DNA of 64,000 nucleotides. Source: Hydrangea macrophylla (Eukaryota > Streptophyta > Magnoliopsida > Cornales > Hydrangeaceae). The stretch is taken from assembly GCA_033977485.1 (NCBI GenBank), contig CM066990.1, positions 13,582,001-13,646,000 on the forward strand, read 5' to 3'. Made by a program: the position numbers and the translations under genes. The notes beneath the pieces were generated by a model that was not told the DNA's origin, made no database searches, and saw only the letters and a program-made list of their open reading frames with translations. Below, one piece after another: positions 1-11,680 of the stretch. Each line of letters opens with the position of its first letter. Position 1 is the stretch's first letter.

Positions 1-711
1 TAAGGTAAACTCTTGAATTCTTCAAAATTTCTTGTTTTCTCTCTTAAATCTCTCTAGTTTTCTATATATCTTGCAAGATGAAAGAATGGAATTGAGGGAG
101 AAGAAGAAGGATCCTTGTAATGGAGGTGAAGGCCTCCTTATATAGGCCACAATCTGAGGGGCAATTGGGTAATTTCGGGTGAAAAACTCATATGCAAGAA
201 TATTCCATACGTATTTGAGAAAAATAGGCTGTTACAGTGAGCGGCACTCACTGAGTTGTCTCCCTTTTTATTTTATTTTCAAATATTTTCAAATATATAA
301 ACAAAGTATATACTTTCACACTTATACTAATATATTTTAGTAAATTATGCTAGTATTCTACTATATTTTCTTCTTCTGTCTCTTTTTTCTTTCTTTCTTT
401 CTTTTTCCTTCAAAAGCCTTTTCTTTTTTAAAATTCTTTTTCTTCTCCTTCATTTTTTTGCAAAATTCTAATATATATATATATATATATAATTAATTGA
501 CTTTCGGACTGTTTCTTTCTCATACGTATTTTATATGTGGGTTTCTTCGAATCACTTGATTTCCCTCTTTCTCTCAATTTTGGAAACTTAGTTTGAAGAA
601 TCTTCTGAAGAACTTGAATCATTTGAAAGTCTTTGAATTCCACCAGTCATTGTCATCATCGGTCTAGAGGTAACCATCCCCCGATGGTCGGTCAAAATTG
701 AGGTGTCTTCA
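1..711 (-). mobile_element. Family A LTR (copy A1), truncated by the window edge
   Basis: This is the start of a Tat-type LTR read on the minus strand; the rest lies left of the window. The right end (..GGTCAAAATTGAGGTGTCTTCA at 691-711) matches the ends of the other family A copies at 38381 and 59514. It interrupts the protease reading frame of E1. If inserted there, the target duplication should be GCATC (712-716), with its partner outside the window. A TATA box reads CCTATATAAG on the minus strand (137-146). One GGCACTCACTGAG palindrome unit sits at 235-256, about 90 bp upstream of it. An (AT)n tract lies at about 470-490. No coding sequence. Whether it is a solo LTR or part of a full element cannot be told here. 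Confidence 0.85.
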
Positions 712-1193
712 GCATCATCAAAGGGGTTGCACTGAAAATAAAAAGGCACACTCCCTGGTACAGAGAACAAAATCGACTTACTAGCACAGTCTAGCTTTAC
801 ACGATACCTCATAAGCCAGTCGATTCCCAAAATTATGTCGAATTCCTTCATTGTCAACATGATCAAATTAGTCGAAAGGATTCAATCATCTAAGGTTAAA
901 GTGCAGTCCTTGCACACCTTACTCAACTTAACCGACACTCCTAGGGACAAAACAGCATTAAGAGCATCCTTAGGCATCTAGGTTTCTAATCCCATCTTCT
1001 GAACAAGTCTAAAGGCAATAAACAAATTCATAGCTCCCGTATCAAACAAAACTCTAATTTGAAGATCATGTAATAGGAGAGTACCTTTCATATTCTGCGG
1101 TGCTTCCTCTTCTTCATAGCCAGCTTCTTCAGGAATGATCATGTTAAGTTTAGTTTGAGTTGTTGCGCCATAATACCTAGAGGTCCTCAACAA
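712..1193 (-). pseudogene. E1 retropepsin (aspartic protease) fragment
   Basis: Minus-strand translation gives a retroviral-type protease of the plant gypsy kind. The catalytic motif VLFDTGAMNLFIA lies near 1040-1080, and the second hallmark, FDIILGIDWLMRY, near 790-840. The usual DTGA-S/T signature is nearly kept, with N in place of the hydroxyl residue. In-frame stops occur at about 978 (after GLET) and near 880. The frame is then cut by the family A LTR at 711, so reverse transcriptase and integrase are not in the window. It would have been part of a gag-pol polyprotein. It cannot be functional as it stands. Confidence 0.85.
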
Positions 1194-1194
1194 T

Positions 1195-2225
1195 CTCTAG
1201 CAACATGCCTTGGTTTGCCACAATTGTAGCAGACGATGTCAGTGCGAAGATTCTTCTTTGGGCGTGGATAGTCTTTGGCAAGATGCCCTAGTGTCCCATA
1301 GTTGTAGCAATTCCCTGGCTTTCCTCCGGTAGCAGTAGGTTATCTTTGTGGTGAGGCTAGTTGGTTACGAGGATAAGTCGTCTGAGCCTTCTTCTCTCCA
1401 TTCCAGGTCCTCTTTGTTCCTTAAAAGCGGCCTAGGGGTCTTCGTGTGAACTTTCCTCTCATAGGGGGTCAGGTAACCGATTGCTTAGGTCCTTGACATC
1501 CATCTTTCTCCAACCCAGATACCAATCTCGCTAATGCTTTGAACATCATAGCCAGATGTCCCAACATTATGTGGCAAAAATGAGGATTCAACCCTCTATG
1601 GTACCTCTTGATCTTCTTCTGCAGAGTATCTATCTGATGCTGGGAAAAATGAGATAACCTCTCAAATTACGTAGAGTACTCGTATATCGACATATTGCCC
1701 TGGGTCAAGTCCATAAACTCTCTCTCTTTTTGATCCTTCTCCTCCTCAGCGAAGTACTTCTCTAATAACTTCTCCCTGAATGCAATCCATGTCAACCTCT
1801 CCGACGCTTTAACTCCTATAATTGCTTTCTCGGACTCCCACCAATCGTCAATAGCACAAGTGAGCTGGAATCTAGCTAAACAACGTTTCTCCTCTTCGTC
1901 CTACCTCATCCTCTCAAAAATGCGGTCCATATTCCTCAGCCCTTCTCAGCTTGCCAAGCTTCGCCAGTTCCATCAAACACATCGGTGCGCAGAGCTCTAA
2001 ATCTTTCAAGTATCTTGAATGTGAGATCAACGGCAGAGGTGTAGCTTGATGGTTAGCCCACTGGTGGTGTTTGTTGTTATTATTGTTGTTGCAGTTTCCA
2101 TAATGATTGTTGTCAATATATTCTAGGCATTGTAGAAAAGCTTTAAATGCTCCCATAGGATCCATATTCTCATGGACGGGGGCCCTTTCTCGTCGATTCC
2201 TTGCATTCCTCGTTCCATCGGCCAT
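1195..2225 (-). pseudogene. E1 gag (capsid and nucleocapsid), frameshifted
   Basis: The start at 2225 opens with a basic Arg/Asn-rich stretch followed by MGAFKAFLQ; this matches the MVRRNRN start of the E2 gag in position and composition. The capsid core is recognisable in a second frame from about 1925 to 1600: a WWES motif, LTWIAFREKLLEKYF, and the diagnostic EFMDLTQGNMSIYEY. Two zinc-knuckle relics follow: [14 protein letters not shown] near 1260-1305 (second and last Cys replaced) and [14 protein letters not shown] near 1195-1240. Breaks: a frameshift near 1927 in the conserved W-L-R segment, and stops near 1890, 1660 and 1200. Gag forms the cytoplasmic particle of the element. No functional product is expected. 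Confidence 0.85.
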
Positions 2226-2837
2226 AACGTCAACCTACACAAGTAACCCAACGTTACTCACTAGTCCTTAAAGTAGAATAAGACAATCACAAGGTAAGGT
2301 AAATAACACTCAAATCAACCCACACATTTATCTAGAGGATCAAACACTCAGGGATGATAATAGGTAAAGGCATGTTGCTGATATATGTACGGCCAAAAAC
2401 ATTTACAGCATGGTATGGTAAGGTTATTTACATCACATTCACACTCACACATATACCACTACCATAAAAAAAACATGTACAATGTGTACACAAAAGAAAG
2501 TGGGCTACATGCCCTGATCAACAAAATAAAAGAGAATCTAGATCCTAGGGATTCGATCCCAAAAATCCTCTACATTTGACTCAAAAGGAGGCAACTCATC
2601 CGTTAGAGCATCAACCTCCTCTGGTGGCACCCAGTCAAGCCATAAATCAAACTTGTTAACTATATAAAAGTGCGGGTCAGCCCCTGGCTGAACATCTAGC
2701 TCCTGCTCGTCTGTCGATAACCATCCTCCATCAATAACCTATTGCGGTGGGACAGGTCTTGCAAAAAAACCCTGAGGTATATGAATCACCTCAATCTCTT
2801 CACCGTCGGCATCATCCATAAGCATGACCTCCACATC
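2226..2837 (-). other. E1 leader between the pre-gag ORF and gag
   Basis: About 600 bp with no intact frame. Minus-strand translation of 2570-2740 still gives acidic, Trp-rich stretches (for example LDWVPPEEVDALTDELPPF), suggesting that the acidic part of the pre-gag protein once extended this far. The rest, 2226-2570, shows nothing recognisable. Confidence 0.5.
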
Positions 2838-3446
2838 TTAACCATTATCCTCATCGTCATCCTCATTGGGGTCATCCTCCAACTCTCCCTCCTGCTCATC
2901 CTCATGGTCGCCATCAAGTCCATCCTTACCACTTTTAGGCTCATCCTTCTGATCATCATCATGATCCCCCTCATCCTCAGACTCATCATCAGAGTCATCC
3001 TCAAGCTCATCCTCATCTCCATCACCCTCCTCCATAAGGTCCTCCCTCCAGGTCGACATCAATGTCATCATCATTGACCTGCTTTAGCTTAGGTATGACT
3101 AGTGTTGGAGGTATTGAATATACTAGTGGTGGCAGCTAAGCAGCATAAACTGGTGGCATATGTGTGACTCGGGCAAAAACTCTTGATAGTGTGGAATGTC
3201 TCGTAGTATAGCCTCCATCAGCTGATTGACTCATAAGAGAGTGAGTACTCGGTGTAGAGCCTCAGCACATACTCTCTCCATGTCCTGAACACCATCAATG
3301 TGTATAGCTCTCCAAAAGTCATCCTCAACCAAATGTTGTGCATGTGATCTAACCCTCTGAAGATGTAGCTCTGGGTTAGCGAGCTGAAGGTGGTCGGGAA
3401 ACAAGAAGTATCCTCCAAAGACATCCTCAATGAAAACTGGCTCCAT
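2838..3446 (-). pseudogene. E1 pre-gag ORF with acidic tail, unknown function
   Basis: A reading frame starts at 3446, about 100 nt downstream of the primer binding site and well upstream of gag. The first 71 codons (3446-3231) read MEPVFIEDVFGG..PD.. and align without gaps to the frame at the same position in E2: about 25 of the first 65 residues are identical, counted by hand. Shared landmarks are MEP, FGG, PD, QRxR, AQ, W, and GxxD. After a stop at 3231, one frame shows a Pro-rich segment (about 3070-3180) and another an extreme Asp/Glu run (3074-2838). E2 has the same order of head, Pro-rich segment and acidic tail. No family is recognised. Extra ORFs are known in plant Ty3/gypsy elements. 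Confidence 0.6.
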
Positions 3447-3547
3447 GTTGTCCTGAAAATGAAACTATCTTATAGTCAGTACTAGTGCAAGGTATTTTAA
3501 GGCTAAAAAATGTGTAAGATAAACAACGAGCATGACTAAACCAACCA

Positions 3548-3558
3548 CTCTGATACCA
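3548..3558 (-). other. E1 primer binding site (initiator Met-tRNA)
   Basis: On the minus strand, TGGTATCAGAGTGGTT follows the LTR end after an 8-bp spacer (3559-3566). TGGTATCAGAG is the standard complement to the 3' end of plant initiator tRNA-Met. This fixes the element's orientation as minus and identifies the adjoining LTR as the 5' LTR. Confidence 0.9.
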
Positions 3559-3566
3559 AAAATCCC

Positions 3567-5819
3567 TGTCATGCCCCGGAGTAAGCCAAAAATAGGGAAA
3601 ATTTAAAATTTTCATTATGGGTCCGTAGATACATAACTGGTTTAAGGATCTCATGCTTGTCAATACAAGAAAGAACCAAGATAATAGCAATAAACAATAA
3701 TTGAAACAGTAATAATAATAATAATAAGCATGGGGGTTCTAGGTTACATAATATTAAACATCATCAGAGTCTTAAATTCATTATTACAACTCACATAAAA
3801 AGAAAAGAAAGATAACAATATCTCGTAGAGTCTTACAACTTAATAATAAAAAGATTGGCATCCAGTGCCTCAACTAAACAAAAGATACAAAAACAAAAGT
3901 CTTCACTTCCGATAGCTAGCTCGCAAACCCATAGCCTTCTTCGGCATACTCCTCGTCCGGGTAACCTGCCTTTACGAGATCTGGACATTTGATTGTCAAG
4001 GACATGAAAGTCATCAGCTTTACTGCAAGCTGAGTGAGTAAACCTTCTACACTGAACGGGCTCAAAAAGCATTGGTTAATCTGTTAAGAAAGTAAAATGT
4101 TCTATTTTCTCTTCTTTAATCAAAACATGTCTATAAGTCTCGGTTATTCTAATCTTCTGGTAATGCGATTGTTTAGGTAACGTTCGATGATAGAACTTAG
4201 ACCTTTGAAACACAACTGACAACAATCAATTGATCGCTTTGTGACTATAGCCCAATCCATACTGACTCGAATACTTTGCCTTGAACCATAAGTTTAATCT
4301 TTACTCTCGACTCTTTGGTTCAACAATCTTTTACAAATACAACTCTTTGTATGCATCCGGCATGTAACACTCGTACCTGGGAAAAGGGTTAATTATAATT
4401 TTTATATGCATTAATTAATATAATTAGTGTATAAAATAGATTAAGGGGAGGCTTAGGACTCGCCCGTGAAAAGTGTTCAGGGAAGGACATAATTGGAAAA
4501 TCCCCAATGAGGTGGGAGAGGTAATGAAGTGGGACCCAGTGAAGGGCTTGAATAAAATAAATTTGCATTTTTATATGTTAAGTGTATTTATATGATTACA
4601 TGGATATTTGCTTAAGGATGCCTTTATATCATACTACTATATGTGTTAGCGTTTGGTATTAGTTGGGTACCCAAATAAGGGCAATATTGAAAAGATTCAT
4701 AATTAGTAGGTGCAATAATAACTTCACAAAATATTTGGGACCCATACGGGACTTATACAAACACCCACTTAGATAATTGGGTAGTTAATGTAATGTTTGG
4801 GGGATTTCATAATGAGAACTTAAGAGTTCTGGGGTGTAAACGAAAAATGGGAAAAAATGAGGTTAAGACACCTCATGTATATGCATGAGTGTGTGTCAAG
4901 AGGAAAAAGACTCTCCAAACTAAAATTTATAGAAATTAAAAGGAAAAGAAGGATAGAGCTCGGATAAACCATCACCGATGCTGTAATTCCACCATTTCGT
5001 CGTCGTTCGTCGTCCGATTCGTGAACCAAAGCCATATTTGGACTCGTGGAGGTAAGACGATCATTTCTATATCGTTAATTTATGTTATAATCATCATATT
5101 TTTGATAGCTTACACTAATTGATGACACGCAATTGTCGAATTCATGTAGAAATTACTTCGAAGAGAGAATTGAGCAAGAATTGTTAAAAAAAAATTCCAC
5201 ATTTCTAGCTTATTTGGGGTAAAATCTTGGAGAAGTGAGTTTCTAACTTAAGATTTGGTTTGGTGCATGTCTTGTGCTTCAATTGATTGTTAGGAAATGA
5301 CAATTCTTGAGGTTGTGGTTGAATTCATGCTAAATACTAGAATTCTATGTTAATTTGGTATGAATTTATCATGTGTAATGTGGCTAAGTGCTTATCTGTT
5401 AAAGTGGTCAATGAATAATTGGAAGTAATGGTTCATTGTTGGGCATAATAAGGAAGGAGAAGAGGAAGAATCTGATAAATACGGAAGTCCAAGGAATAGA
5501 AGTGACCGAGCAGCCAAGAAAGTGGTCTTCCAGTCTGAATGAACAATTAACCCATGAATTCTGCGATTATGTATGCTTACATGCTTATATTGTTGCATTA
5601 TACATGTTCACAATATCCAATGCATGTTATTTATTCACTAAGCATAATGCTTAAGAAAATCGTTTTCCTTTTCTGTTGTGGTAAATAACAACCACCGCAG
5701 GTTCGGAGCAATACTCGGAGAGGAAATGACGTGCATTGGGGGAGATGGGAGAGATTTGGAGTTGGTTTATGTGTTCTCCTCCTAAACTTGTAATATGTTG
5801 TAATTAGTAGTTCCTGACA
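3567..5819 (-). repeat. E1 5' LTR
   Basis: The LTR is bounded by TGTCATGCCCC at 3567 and CCTGACA at 5819, which form the inverted TGTCA/TGACA ends. It is about 2.25 kb. On the minus strand it starts TGTCAGGAACTACTAATTA. Its last ~90 bp next to the primer site (GCCCCGGAGTAAGCCAAAAA onwards) are shared with the otherwise different E2 LTR, so the U5 terminus is the conserved part. No gene is seen inside; the short ORFs at 3830-4070 and 5436-5654 have no recognisable content. An (AAT)n tract lies near 3712-3726. Confidence 0.85.
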
Positions 5820-6440
5820 CGAGAACTTTTCTCAAAATCGTCTCTCAGAATTCATATTCACTCAGGGTTATATGAACATAAAGTGTTCTAAATGCAGTAT
5901 TCTAGGTATCCAGAGATTCAATTTTAAATAAAAGTTCGAAATCGATGCACATTCGAAAGCAATTTCGAAGAAGACGTCGTTTGATTTCAAAAGACGACGA
6001 AAGTTCCGGAGGACATCCAGGCTTCAATTAGACTTCAATTTCTATTTCAAAACCTCTAGGAATATTTTTACACTGAAATTCAGCCTGACAGATTTCCAAC
6101 GGTACCTAAACGGGCAATTTTGGACACCAAGAAGTATTTTTACAAAAAATTGGAAAAGCAGTGCACTTGAAATTTGAAACAGGGCTTGTGGGCAACCAGG
6201 GGAACCAAAAATGGAGATGGCAGTTTTGGGTTGTGAGGTGGCGGGTCCCACCATAACTGCCACCTATAGGGAGTGTTTTCCATTGGATTTTTCTAATTCC
6301 AGACTCTTCGAGAAGGCTCCCACTGCGAGGAAATTGCCTGGAAATTGCGTTAAGGCACCGAAATGACCATTTTTACACTTTTCTGCTCTCTAAAAATCCT
6401 GTTTTAACCCTGTAACTTAAGAGCTAAGTCTTCAAAACTC

Positions 6441-6471
6441 TATATAAGATCTCATGCATCTCATATGAGAT
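6441..6471 (+). promoter_or_regulatory. E3 5' LTR TATA box and start-site palindrome
   Basis: TATATAAG (6441-6448) is followed 10 bp later by a perfect 14-bp palindrome, ATCTCATATGAGAT (6458-6471). The transcript start would be expected around this palindrome. The same arrangement is present in the other LTR at 16241-16271. The TATA assignment is inferred from sequence and position only. Confidence 0.55.
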
Positions 6472-8418
6472 CATCTTGGATCATCTTGAAAAGATCATGA
6501 ATCATACTTAGAGTATCTTAAGAGAAGCTTTGAATATACAAGAGAGATACAAGTACACTTTGAATATACATTCAATTAAGAGAGAATTATGAACTGAAGT
6601 TTAGAAAAATAATCTTACGGTAATTAGATCATGATTTGAACATCAATTACCTCCCTCAACTTCCATGGATGAATGCTTGAAGAGCTTGAAGAACACTTGA
6701 AGAAGAAGATCTTCAATTCAACTTTGGTTATATAATTGAGAATCCTCCAAGAGGTGAACACTATAATTCATCTCTAATTCCTATTTTATATATATATAGA
6801 TCTATAAGATTTGGACCTAGCTTAGCTTTATTTTATTTATAGAACACTCATCTTCTTCATTTTTTGTTCTTCACACACTCATATAGCTAGATCCAAATCT
6901 CTTTTGATTTTCATTGATAATTCATATTGTTTTTCACTTTGATTTTCAATGTTGATTTCATTCTGATGTTTTAATTTAAATCCATGTATACATGATTATA
7001 TATATGTATCTATTTTGAATTCTATGATGATTTAGAAGTATGATCTATGAGAGGGATGATTCCTATGTTCATTCCCATCTATTGATTATTTCTATTACCT
7101 AGAATTCCTATTGAAATTCATCTCCAATAGGATATTTGTAAGTCCCTTCGATCCATGATCTAAAGTTCTTCATAGAACTTAAGAGCTAAATTGATTGGAA
7201 ATCATGATAATTAAGTTGATCTATGAATTTGATCTCTCAAACAAGCTTCAACCAACATCTAAGATGTTTTTCTCACACTTTGAAATTAACTAGATGAAAA
7301 TTCAGCAAAACAGATTGGTTTTGTTCATAAGATTTTGTCGATCAAAATCCATAGTTTGATGGATTTCAAATTTTCTGGGTAAACTTTGATGAATTAGCTT
7401 TCATCCGGTCCATTTTGAGAGCTTTTAGGATGAATATGCTATTTTTAGAAATTGTTGAGAAATCGGTTGACAGATTTGAACATAGTCTCTTTGTGCTTGA
7501 ATTTTAGAAAATCTATAATAGTTATCGATGTTCTGCTTTTTGGGGATGATTCCTAACTCATATATCTATATGTCGATGTAAAATCATGAGCATACGATCG
7601 AGTTAAGATTGTTTTCTAAGCGTTTGAAGTTGATACTACTATTCTGGAATTTCTAGATTTAACTACAGTTATGATTATCTATACAAAATGGTCCTACCTT
7701 GATCACTCAATAACAATTGATGAATAAAACTTGGTTTAGAAATCATCTAGGATAATTGGATGAGAGACCAAAAGTTTAAATCTACTTAATTAACATGATT
7801 CATGAATTTCTATTATGCTTCTATTTTATTTTGCATTATTTTATCAAATGATACCAAACTTCAAGAATAACAGAGTCTGTTTAAAACACTTTTTCAGAAA
7901 CCTTATGATCATGACATGTCCATGGGATATATTTTGTTTCAAAAACTATAGTGAAATAGCTTTCTTTTGACACCAAATAGAGCTTCACATGATTTTTGTA
8001 GAATTAATTATGATTTTTACCAGAACAGTGGACAGTCCTGATCCACTGTTCCCAAAACTCTTATATCTCTCACTTCAAAAATGGTAAAGAGGTTCTACTT
8101 TTTGGAGAAGTTCGCTAAGACATTTATCTAACTTTCTGTAAAAGATTTTTAACCCAACTCATTTTTAAGACCATTTTTGATAGGATTTATTAGAGTTTGC
8201 TAAATCTGGAAATTTGATTAATGACATTTTTCTACTTGCTTTTCATGTATGTCATTTGTTTGCTTGTATTGTGCAATGCTTGGGTATTCTTTGGTGTCTT
8301 AGTGCAGAAAATTGAATGCCGTGGATCCGGACTTCGATTTGTGATCTTACCTCGTCTACGTGTGGCTTAGTGCCCATGTATCGTGTACCTTCTCTATCCT
8401 TTCTCCTAGAATTGTTCT

Positions 8419-9009
8419 AGGTTTACAACTTTGTTTTCAACGACACAAATCCTTTAGGATAGTCTCCGTTTATATGATTATTTGTCAGACAACTTATCTA
8501 GGATTGTTGCATGATTGCATTACACGCTTCCGTTTCTTTTTGCTTTTGCGACTCCGCTTGAGTCAACCTAATGTATGTGTTACGCCCCGGAGTAAGCCAA
8601 AAATAGGGAAAATTAAAATTTCCTTTATGGGTTCGTGGACACATGACTAGTTTGTTAACCGTCTTGTCCTTCTAACTCCACACCATGCAATCATAAGGGA
8701 AATGCTAAAGCATAAGCATGACCTAAACTTGTCAGAGTATAAATACAGCAGCGAAAATTAAACAAGCGTTACAATAACTTCAATCTTAATATAAGAGACC
8801 ATACTAAACTATTTACATGAGCTTAAAAAAAACATGAGAAACTATCTATTAGGTTTACAACTTTGTTTTCAATGACACAAATCCTTTAGGATAGTCTCTG
8901 TTTATATGATTATTTGTTAGAGACATCTTATCTAGGATTGTTGCATGATTGCATTACACTTTTCCGTTTCTTTTTTCTTTTGCGACTCCACTTGAGTCAA
9001 TCCAATGTA
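8419..9009 (+). repeat. Duplicated LTR segment flanking an E2-type LTR fragment
   Basis: A 159-bp piece of the E3 LTR occurs twice, at 8419-8577 (copy A) and 8851-9009 (copy B). Between them lies 8578-8850, the first ~270 bp of an E2-family LTR (TGTTACGCCCCGG..). It joins copy A at the same site and TSD (GTATG) at which E2 sits in the 3' LTR (19115-19120). Copy A resembles the 3' LTR more than copy B at several positions (CAACGAC, TCTCCGT, GTCAGACA, ACTCCGCT). The fragment ends abruptly at 8850 with no right LTR border. Confidence 0.8.
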
Positions 9010-9544
9010 AGTTTTCTTGTTCCCTTTTGCATATCATGACATGTTTCCTTTATTTGCATCGGTCCCGGGTGGGACTAACCACTGTAAGTATACCTCTCTC
9101 TTGTATTGCATGTGCATCTGACTTCTACTTGATTTAATCTCTTGAAATGATTTTCATTAGATGTTCCCTTTTGACATGTATATATTATCTAGTATGTTTG
9201 AGGAAACAACACCAATTATGAATTAAGAACAAGGATATTTGAATCAAGGCCTACCATTCGGTAGGGCGAGGAGGGGATGCTTTAGTCCTGCTTGGGCTCC
9301 TTCCCCTCTCATAACAAGACCCCCCAAACCTAGTTTCTGGTAATGAAGGGCGAGTAACCTTATTCAATTTTGGGCGAGTCAAACTTGGGTTTCCTAATTC
9401 CCGATAAAAATTAGGTGGCGACTCTTTGTCTCTAGGACCGAGTGAGGAGGTTCTAGTTTTCCATGAAGTGTACTCCTTGTGATCCGTCCCGGGACACTAT
9501 CGAGGGAAGATGTCAGGACCTCGAGCGGGCGCGTGTCCACAATC

Positions 9545-9562
9545 TGGCAACTCTGCTGGGGA
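9545..9562 (+). other. E3 primer binding site
   Basis: TGGCAACTCTGCTGGGGA follows the LTR end after 3 bp (ATC). Its form, TGGC plus ACTCTGCTGGGGA, is the primer site commonly seen in plant Tat-type elements. I do not assign the tRNA with confidence. It sets the orientation as plus and the 5' LTR end at 9541. Confidence 0.8.
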
Positions 9563-10966
9563 CTTGAACATGAAACCAATGGTTTCTTGTTCTTCAAGGG
9601 TTTGACTTGAGCCAATGAATATCCTTGTTATTAATTCGATAATCGTGTTGTTTCTGCCTGCATTTGCACTTGCAATGTTCTTTCACTGCGACTACTTGAG
9701 ACCATTGCCTTGAGGGTAGAGGGCCCTCTTTCCTCTATTCGTCAAGAGTTTTGGTAGCATGTGGTCACCGTTAGTCTTGTACCGCTTGCGGTATATAGTG
9801 CCCTTGGCTTGCTAATGGACCCTTTTTGAGACTAAAACCTGGCTTTGCATATAGCTTCTATAGAACCCTTCAATTAGGATCTTGTTTATCATCTTTGATT
9901 AGGACAATGTGATGAATTATTTGCGTTTGCCCATAAGGGATTATATGGATGATAAGGACGTGTATGTGAAGGCATCATCAAACCTTGTATGGTAGATTCC
10001 TCTAGAGTAGTATGGTCTTTATCCGAACATCCAATCATTATTCGAGGACGATTTTTTTTTTAAATACAAACACTTCTTTGAAAAACCCGAGTCTTTTGAA
10101 AATTCTGGGAATATCCCTTTTTGAAAATTTGCTTTGAAATTCAATTTTGCAAAATCCTTCCAAAAATTCTCCCTAGATTATAGAGAATTTCAAAATTCCT
10201 ACTTTGATGATTCAATTTTAAAACATCCTCTCAGATTTTAGAAAATTTAAAAATTCCTACCTTGATTTTCAAAAAGAAATAATGATTCCAACTTTGATGA
10301 TTCAAATCCAGAATTTCAAAATTTCCTACCTCAATTTTCAAGAATCATGATTTCACACCACAAGCATTGATGCTTCAAAAATATTTTTCAGATTTACAGA
10401 TCTCCCCCTTTCTTTCAAGACATTCATGAAAAATTCAATTTTGTAAACCTGAGTCATCAAAGAATTTCAAAGCTAAAAATCCTTGGATAATGATTGGATT
10501 GGTAAGGTAATTAGCATACTCAAGGAATCATATGTGCTTATGTGCTGATATGCTAGGTCTAAGCTAGATTCAGGTGCATTGCATTTAGATTAGATTGCAT
10601 TTCATCTGCATTGCATACACTACATGAGCATGGCATATACGGTCACGAGTGCGACACCTCTAACATACTTTTGAAAAGAAAAGATTTGTTGTCCTTAGAA
10701 TTTTGAAAAAGATTTCTTCAATTTTAAGAAAATGTTTTTGAAAAAGAAAAGATTTTCCATCTTTGTAAATCCACTTTTGTAAAATACCATTCTTTGAAAA
10801 ATTATTTTACAATAAAGACCCCTGATTATTTGAAAATCCCTAATAAATAAGAAAAAAGAAGATAGGACCAAAGAGTTGTGCTCCTTCCTGGGTCAGAGCT
10901 CCGAGCAGTCGTTTGATCATATCAGAGTTTGGGGTAAGATCAGCCGAATCAGTCAGGGTTAGAAAA
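9563..10966 (+). other. E3 untranslated leader
   Basis: About 1.4 kb of AT-rich sequence between primer site and gag remnant. Long A- and T-biased stretches (10060-10480 and 10670-10850) and a GCATTGCAT-rich patch (10570-10620) are the only features. No reading frame with recognisable content. Confidence 0.6.
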
Positions 10967-11680
10967 ATGACACATGAAGCCGATATGGATGCTAGGATGA
11001 CTGCTATGGAATCTTTTGTCAGCCAAATCAGTGAGCTGCTTGTGAAAATAATGGGTGTGATAAAGCAATTGGCTGACACAACGCCTCCGACTCCACCTCT
11101 TGCACCTTGTGATGATAATGAGTGGTTTGAAAGATTGGCTAATCTAGGCATACAACAGGAAATCCTTGACAAGCTCACCAAGAGTGGTTTACTAGAGAAT
11201 GTGACCCGCAAAAGCAGAAGAATTGATGACCACAAGCTTGATAAGGAGGGATTATTTGATACACCCAATGCAAGGCCTTCGAAAAAGTTCAAAGGGCCTC
11301 TTTATTCAAACAATCATCCATTACCTGATAGCGATGCATTGGCACCACAATCACCAAAGAAGAATACCAGAGTTGTAAGGGGAAGTTAGAACCAGGGACA
11401 GTCAAGAGAGAAAAGGGAATTTCTGAATTAGGAATGTCCTTGAGCGCTGCACTTGAGAGGATGCTAGAAAAAGGGTACTTGGAGAAATTAAAACCCCAGG
11501 TCAAAGCCAGATCCACTTCCGCCAAAATTCAGAACCCATTTGTACTGTGATTTTCACCAAGAACGTGGGCATAGCACAAATAGATGTTAAAGGCTCAGGC
11601 ATGAAATTCAAAACCTGATTGAAAAAGGTGTCATCGCTCCCCCACCACCGCAAAATATCAATTCTCTTGAGATAGGGTCT
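10967..11680 (+). pseudogene. E3 Tat-type gag remnant
   Basis: The N-terminal part (10967-11389) starts MTHEADMDARMTAMESFV, a likely coiled-coil, followed by a Pro-rich linker (TPPTPPLAP) and a Lys/Arg-rich end. An upstream Met at 10913 is in frame, but similarity cannot be judged there. After a stop and frame change, 11395-11545 reads ISELGMSLSAALERMLEKG. Then 11515-11640 reads YCDFHQERGHSTNRC followed by LRHEIQNLIEKG, the C-x3-H-x4-H-x4-C nucleocapsid motif typical of Tat-lineage gags. The central capsid domain is absent and no pol follows, so the gag is internally deleted as well as frameshifted. It gives E3 its lineage assignment. Confidence 0.75.

Larger units (their letters stand above)
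712..5819 (-). mobile_element. E1: Ty3/gypsy element, Tekay/Del chromovirus type, 5' part
   Basis: E1 reads on the minus strand in the order 5' LTR (5819-3567), primer binding site (3558-3548), pre-gag ORF, gag, protease, and then the family A LTR at 711. The rest of pol and the 3' LTR lie left of the window. The initiator-tRNA primer site, CCHC-type gag and the DIILGIDWL protease motif fit a chromovirus of the Tekay/Del type; no chromodomain is visible because the pol end is missing. E1 is inserted in the 5' LTR of E3. The expected target duplication is CGAGA (5820-5824), with its partner outside the window. Confidence 0.85.
5820..9541 (+). repeat. E3 5' LTR (left end removed by the E1 insertion)
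   Basis: It aligns along its length with the E3 3' LTR (15636-19119 plus 39775-40308). The first ~180 bp are missing, presumably left of E1 outside the window. The right end is GTGTCCACA at 9541, followed by the primer site. Relative to the 3' LTR it lacks the 708-bp segment 18050-18757. It carries an extra block (8419-8850) made of a duplicated 159-bp piece and an E2-type LTR fragment. Correcting for these gives about 4.2 kb, equal to the 3' LTR. Noncoding. Confidence 0.85.

Noticed and set aside
10840..11292. 150-codon minus-strand frame opposite the E3 gag
   Set aside because: Antisense shadow of the plus-strand gag remnant, which has clear Tat-type motifs; the minus frame has none.
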